A stretch of 64,000 nucleotides of DNA from Flavobacterium segetis. Lineage in GTDB: Bacteria > Bacteroidota > Bacteroidia > Flavobacteriales > Flavobacteriaceae. Below, piece by piece: positions 61,282-64,000 of the stretch. The notes beneath the pieces are model-generated. The model ran no database searches. It was not told the origin of the DNA and was given only the letters and a program-made list of their open reading frames with translations. Position 1 is the stretch's first letter. The number at the start of each line of letters is the position of its first letter. The position numbers were made by a program, and so were the translations under genes. The DNA is taken from NCBI RefSeq assembly GCF_900129575.1, contig NZ_FQWE01000007.1, forward strand, positions 110,102 to 174,101. Direction: 5' to 3'.

Positions 61282-61333
61282 CAGCAATAAAAATGGCTAT
61301 GTGCTTTTGTGTTTGTGCCATTTTTTATTGCTG
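61282..61333. other. Long hairpin next to copy D
   Basis: CAGCAATAAAAATGGC (61282-61297) pairs with GCCATTTTTTATTGCTG (61317-61333), 16 bp with one unpaired base, 19-base loop. Role unknown; it lies in the divergent region between the glycosyltransferase and miaE. Confidence 0.6.
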
Positions 61334-61395
61334 ACACGCCCAAAAAAATAGGCATGATACTAGATCTTTAATTTAATAAATCGGCAATAAAAGAC

Positions 61396-61403
61396 TAATT
61401 TTG
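61396..61403 (+). promoter_or_regulatory. -7 element of miaE
   Basis: TAATTTTG, consensus match, 22 bases before the ATG. Confidence 0.6.
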
Positions 61404-61425
61404 CTCCTTAATAAAATGCAGCATT

Positions 61426-62007
61426 ATGTTAGGATTAAAATTAGCCACAGACCCTCGATGGGTGAATATAGTTGAATCGAATATCGAAGAGATTTTAACG
61501 GATCACGCCTGGTGTGAACAAAAAGCAGCTTCTAATGCGATAAGCATTGTCACTTATAATTCGGAATTAGAAGAGTTAGTAACGGAAATGCTGGTAATTG
61601 CAAAAGAAGAATTAGAGCACTTGCAGTTAGTGCACGAGCTGATAAAAAGTAAAGGGCTTACTTTAGGAAGAGAAAGAAAAGACCATTACGTAAACGAGCT
61701 TTTCAAGTTTATGAAAAAAGATGGTAGCCGAAAAGATGCTTTGTGTGACCGCCTACTTTTTTCGGCTATGATTGAAGCCAGAAGTTGCGAACGTTTTAAG
61801 GTACTTTCGGAAAATATTAAAGATGCAGAATTAGCTAAATTTTACCGTGATTTGATGATCAGTGAAGCAGGCCATTACACCACTTTTATAGGTTTTGCTC
61901 GCAAGTATGCTGATAATGTAGATGTGGATAAAAGATGGAAGGAATGGATCGAATTTGAGACCTCTATTATTGCTAAGTACGGTAAAAACGAAACGGTACA
62001 CGGATAA
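61426..62007 (+). CDS. miaE: tRNA-(ms2io6A)-hydroxylase, MiaE-like
   Basis: 193 residues, ferritin-like di-iron fold. Glu/His ligands are spaced across four helices: CEQKAASNAISIVTYNSELE, IAKEELEHLQLVHELI (E-x2-H), MIEARSCERFKVLSENI (E-x2-x) and SEAGHYTTFIGFAR (E-x2-H). It hydroxylates ms2i6A37 to ms2io6A37 in tRNAs using O2. Own promoter. Related flavobacterial proteins are annotated the same way. Confidence 0.9.
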   Translation: MLGLKLATDPRWVNIVESNIEEILTDHAWCEQKAASNAISIVTYNSELEELVTEMLVIAKEELEHLQLVHELIKSKGLTLGRERKDHYVNELFKFMKKDGSRKDALCDRLLFSAMIEARSCERFKVLSENIKDAELAKFYRDLMISEAGHYTTFIGFARKYADNVDVDKRWKEWIEFETSIIAKYGKNETVHG

Positions 62008-62086
62008 TTTATGATAAAAGTATTTATTGTAGAATTAGTATATTAAAAGCTTTACAATGATTAGAAATTGTTGTCATTTTTATAGT

Positions 62087-62960
62087 CTAGTTTTTCTTAT
62101 CTTGATTAATGAAATACACTGGTTGTTTGTAATTTGTAATTTCGATTAAAGCATAATAAATATATTTAGAAACTAATGCTCCTCCACCAGTAGTGATTAA
62201 TTCGATATCGTCTTTTGGTGTGTGCTATTTCGGATGGACACCAGTATGGAAACCAATGCATGAAATCTCTTTTTTATAAAAGGAAACATGATCAGATCCT
62301 CCTACTTCATCAGCATGAACAATAAGATTTAGTTCGCTATTTATTCCTAGTTTATTCATTAATTCGACTCCATCAGGAAACGTTCCAGTTCCACCCATGT
62401 ATAGGTTTTTCGCTGAATTAAGTCGGCCAATCATATCCATATTGAGCATTACTTTAACTGCATCAATAGATACAGGCCAATGATTTACAAAGTATTTAGA
62501 TCCTAACAACCCCTGCTCTTCCCCGCTAAATGCGATAAAAATAATACTTCTTTTAGGTTTTATTACAGAATTAGAGATTTCCTCAAGAATAGACAGTACT
62601 CCGGCAACTCCTGAGGTATTATCATCGGCACCATTATGAATTACTATTGTATCCTTTTTTTGGCTACCTGATACTTTTCCTCCCAGCCCCAACGGTCATA
62701 GTGTGCTCCTATAACAATGAATTCATCCTTTAACTCACTATCTGAACCTGCAAGATAACCAACAACATTTTGAGTAGAAACCGTGTCCGATTTCATCTTG
62801 TTAATATCTGGTTTTACAAATAGTTAAAAGACTGGTAGTAGTTGTTATTAAAAGTTTTTAAACCATATTCCTTGAAATACTTTTTGATGCATGTGGAAGC
62901 TTTAATGTTTTGCTTTGTTCTCATAAATCGACCTTGCATCTTGTTTAGAGAAGGGTATGT
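62087..62960 (-). pseudogene. Broken M28 family zinc aminopeptidase
   Basis: The longest open part (62225-62692) has GADDNTSGVAGVLSILEEIS with the metal-binding D, FSGEEQGLLGSKYF with the catalytic glutamates, NMDMIGR and DHVSFYKKEISCIGFHTG. An in-frame TAG (62225-62227) replaces a codon of HPxYHTPKDD, after which the frame continues to LVSKYIYYALIEITNY and a stop at 62087-62089. Upstream, a one-base deletion near 62693 breaks GAHYDH-LGLGG (the first metal His), and a second frameshift lies near 62822; beyond it KMQGRFMRTKQNIKAST can be read to about 62957. The N-terminus and signal peptide are gone. Confidence 0.85.
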
Positions 62961-63371
62961 ATTGCGTTTAAAAAAATAGATAAGCTAATTCCATTTTGCG
63001 CTCTTAAACAATTATTGGTAAATAGTACAAATAAAATTAAATATAAGGAATTTAATTTTTTAAATAATAACATAAAGATAATTTTAAGTAATATCTAAAG
63101 AGAGATTTTAAATAAAGAAAAAAGATTTAATGAATATACAATTTTAATATCCAAAATCCTTCCTATTTTATTTCTGAACAGCATTGATCTCAAAATAAAA
63201 ATTTTAAAAACGAATTTGCAAAATAGAAATTTCATCTATCTTATGAATTTAAAATAGCGTTAAAATCTTTACAGAATAATAAATCGTTATTTAGGATGAA
63301 TCGAAGATCTAATAACTTACCTGGCAAAACAACAAGTTTTGTAAAATTACCTATAACTCATAACACTTAAA
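62961..63371. other. Region between the M28 remnant and the ISAon1-type remnant
   Basis: About 410 AT-rich bases with no supportable gene. It may contain the missing left end of the IS element. Confidence 0.4.
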
Positions 63372-64000
63372 CTTCCTGAATTAATAATAGAACACTTTGA
63401 TTTGGTAAATACCAAAACCGAACAAAAGAAAATACATTTGTATTTTGAAGCAAAGACACTCCGCCAAAAGAACATAACACTAGACAACTTATCTCTAACG
63501 GTATTTTAAATGAGATTACCATTCAAAATTTCCCGCTCAGAACGAAAATTTGCATAGCTCCAGAATAAAAGACGTCGTTGGACCGATAAACAATTACTAG
63601 AAATCATTCAAAGACATTGGAATATTACAGCACAAGAAAACCGCACTACTCAATAGTTTACTACTTTTTTAAAAAAATTAATAGATACTAAAGCAAAAGA
63701 CTGTTATTCTATAGGTTCATTCTATAGCGTCAATAGAAAAAACTATAAAAACAATACAAAAAACATCTCAATAACTTCAATAGTCGTGAACAATAAGTAC
63801 CTATTACTGACTGCCAAATTTTCCCTGAAAACATGATAAACTTCTTGTCTATAGACAAAGTTGACCTATCAATGAGAGCGCTTTATACCGCAGTCACTAA
63901 TAAGGAAAGAAAGGTTCTATAGTGGCTAATGTTGCAGGAACCAAAGCAGAAATCGTTATTAGTCACTTGCTAAAAATAGATTTAAAAAAACGTAATCAGG
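63372..64000 (+). mobile_element. Decayed ISAon1-type transposase remnant (runs off the window)
   Basis: First part reads LPELIIEHFDLVNTKTEQKK IHLYFEAK with frameshift to QLISNGILNEITIQNFPLR, matching the small first ORF of ISAon1-type elements. From about 63800 the second part reads FPENMINFLSIDKVDLSMRA, LYTAVTNKERK, then after a stop and frameshift GTKAEIVISHLLKIDLKKRN, the start of the DDE transposase. Multiple stops show it is dead. The right end lies beyond base 64000. Confidence 0.75.

Overview
The window is AT-rich chromosomal DNA from a member of the Bacteroidota, most likely Flavobacterium or a close relative. The evidence is the gliding lipoprotein gene gldJ next to the type IX secretion genes porU and porV, a type IX C-terminal sorting domain on a secreted protein, TAnnTTTG -7 promoter elements instead of sigma70 boxes, no consistent Shine-Dalgarno sequences, and typical flavobacterial families (S46 dipeptidyl-peptidase, Mpl-type ligase, ISAon1-type transposase remnant).

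Layout. 1-9.7 kb (all minus): a TPR protein, mpl, radC and a HAD phosphatase form one run; then an S46 peptidase; then hpt-adk-CBS/HlyC membrane protein-obgE. 9.7-17.7 kb is accessory: a decayed HEAT-like gene, a decayed DUF6364/PIN toxin-antitoxin pair, a broken copy of the 5' end of purK, then an outer-membrane barrel gene, a large HYR-repeat type IX cargo gene and an AraC-type regulator, ending at intact purK. 17.7-28.2 kb: purK-purE, an unknown gene, an M3 peptidase, DUF2071 and SRPBCC genes, a UbiA-like membrane protein, gcvP and a small secreted protein. 28.5-32.9 kb: a ketoacyl synthase III-like enzyme, methyltransferase, glycosyltransferase and MlaE/MlaF transporter, probably an envelope-lipid group. 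33.1-38.1 kb: SprT-like, SDR, GNAT, and a four-gene minus-strand operon (DinB, NRDE, ATP-grasp, LysE). 38.4-45.4 kb: acyl-CoA dehydrogenase, chalcone-isomerase-like protein, glutamate-family dehydrogenase, ExbB-ExbD-TonB, folC. 45.4-46.5 kb: tRNA-Val followed by a tandem array of GIY-YIG cassettes, each ending in a copy of the tRNA 3' end. 46.9-56.3 kb: murF, gldJ, a dead IS30-like element, porU and porV. 56.3-64 kb: cdd, pdhA, pdhC, a glycosyltransferase, miaE, a broken M28 peptidase and the start of a dead ISAon1-type element running off the window.

The most unusual structures are (i) the tRNA-Val/GIY-YIG array with a 367-bp period, (ii) at least four intergenic elements with related outer motifs but different, internally complementary stems, (iii) a duplicated purK 5' end bracketing a 6.6-kb secreted-protein locus, (iv) an IS30 remnant whose end lies 22 bp before the porU start codon, and (v) three genes whose -7 element ends exactly four bases before the ATG, implying leaderless mRNAs. 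No CRISPR array, rRNA or intact mobile element is visible. All calls come from reading the sequence; no database search was run.
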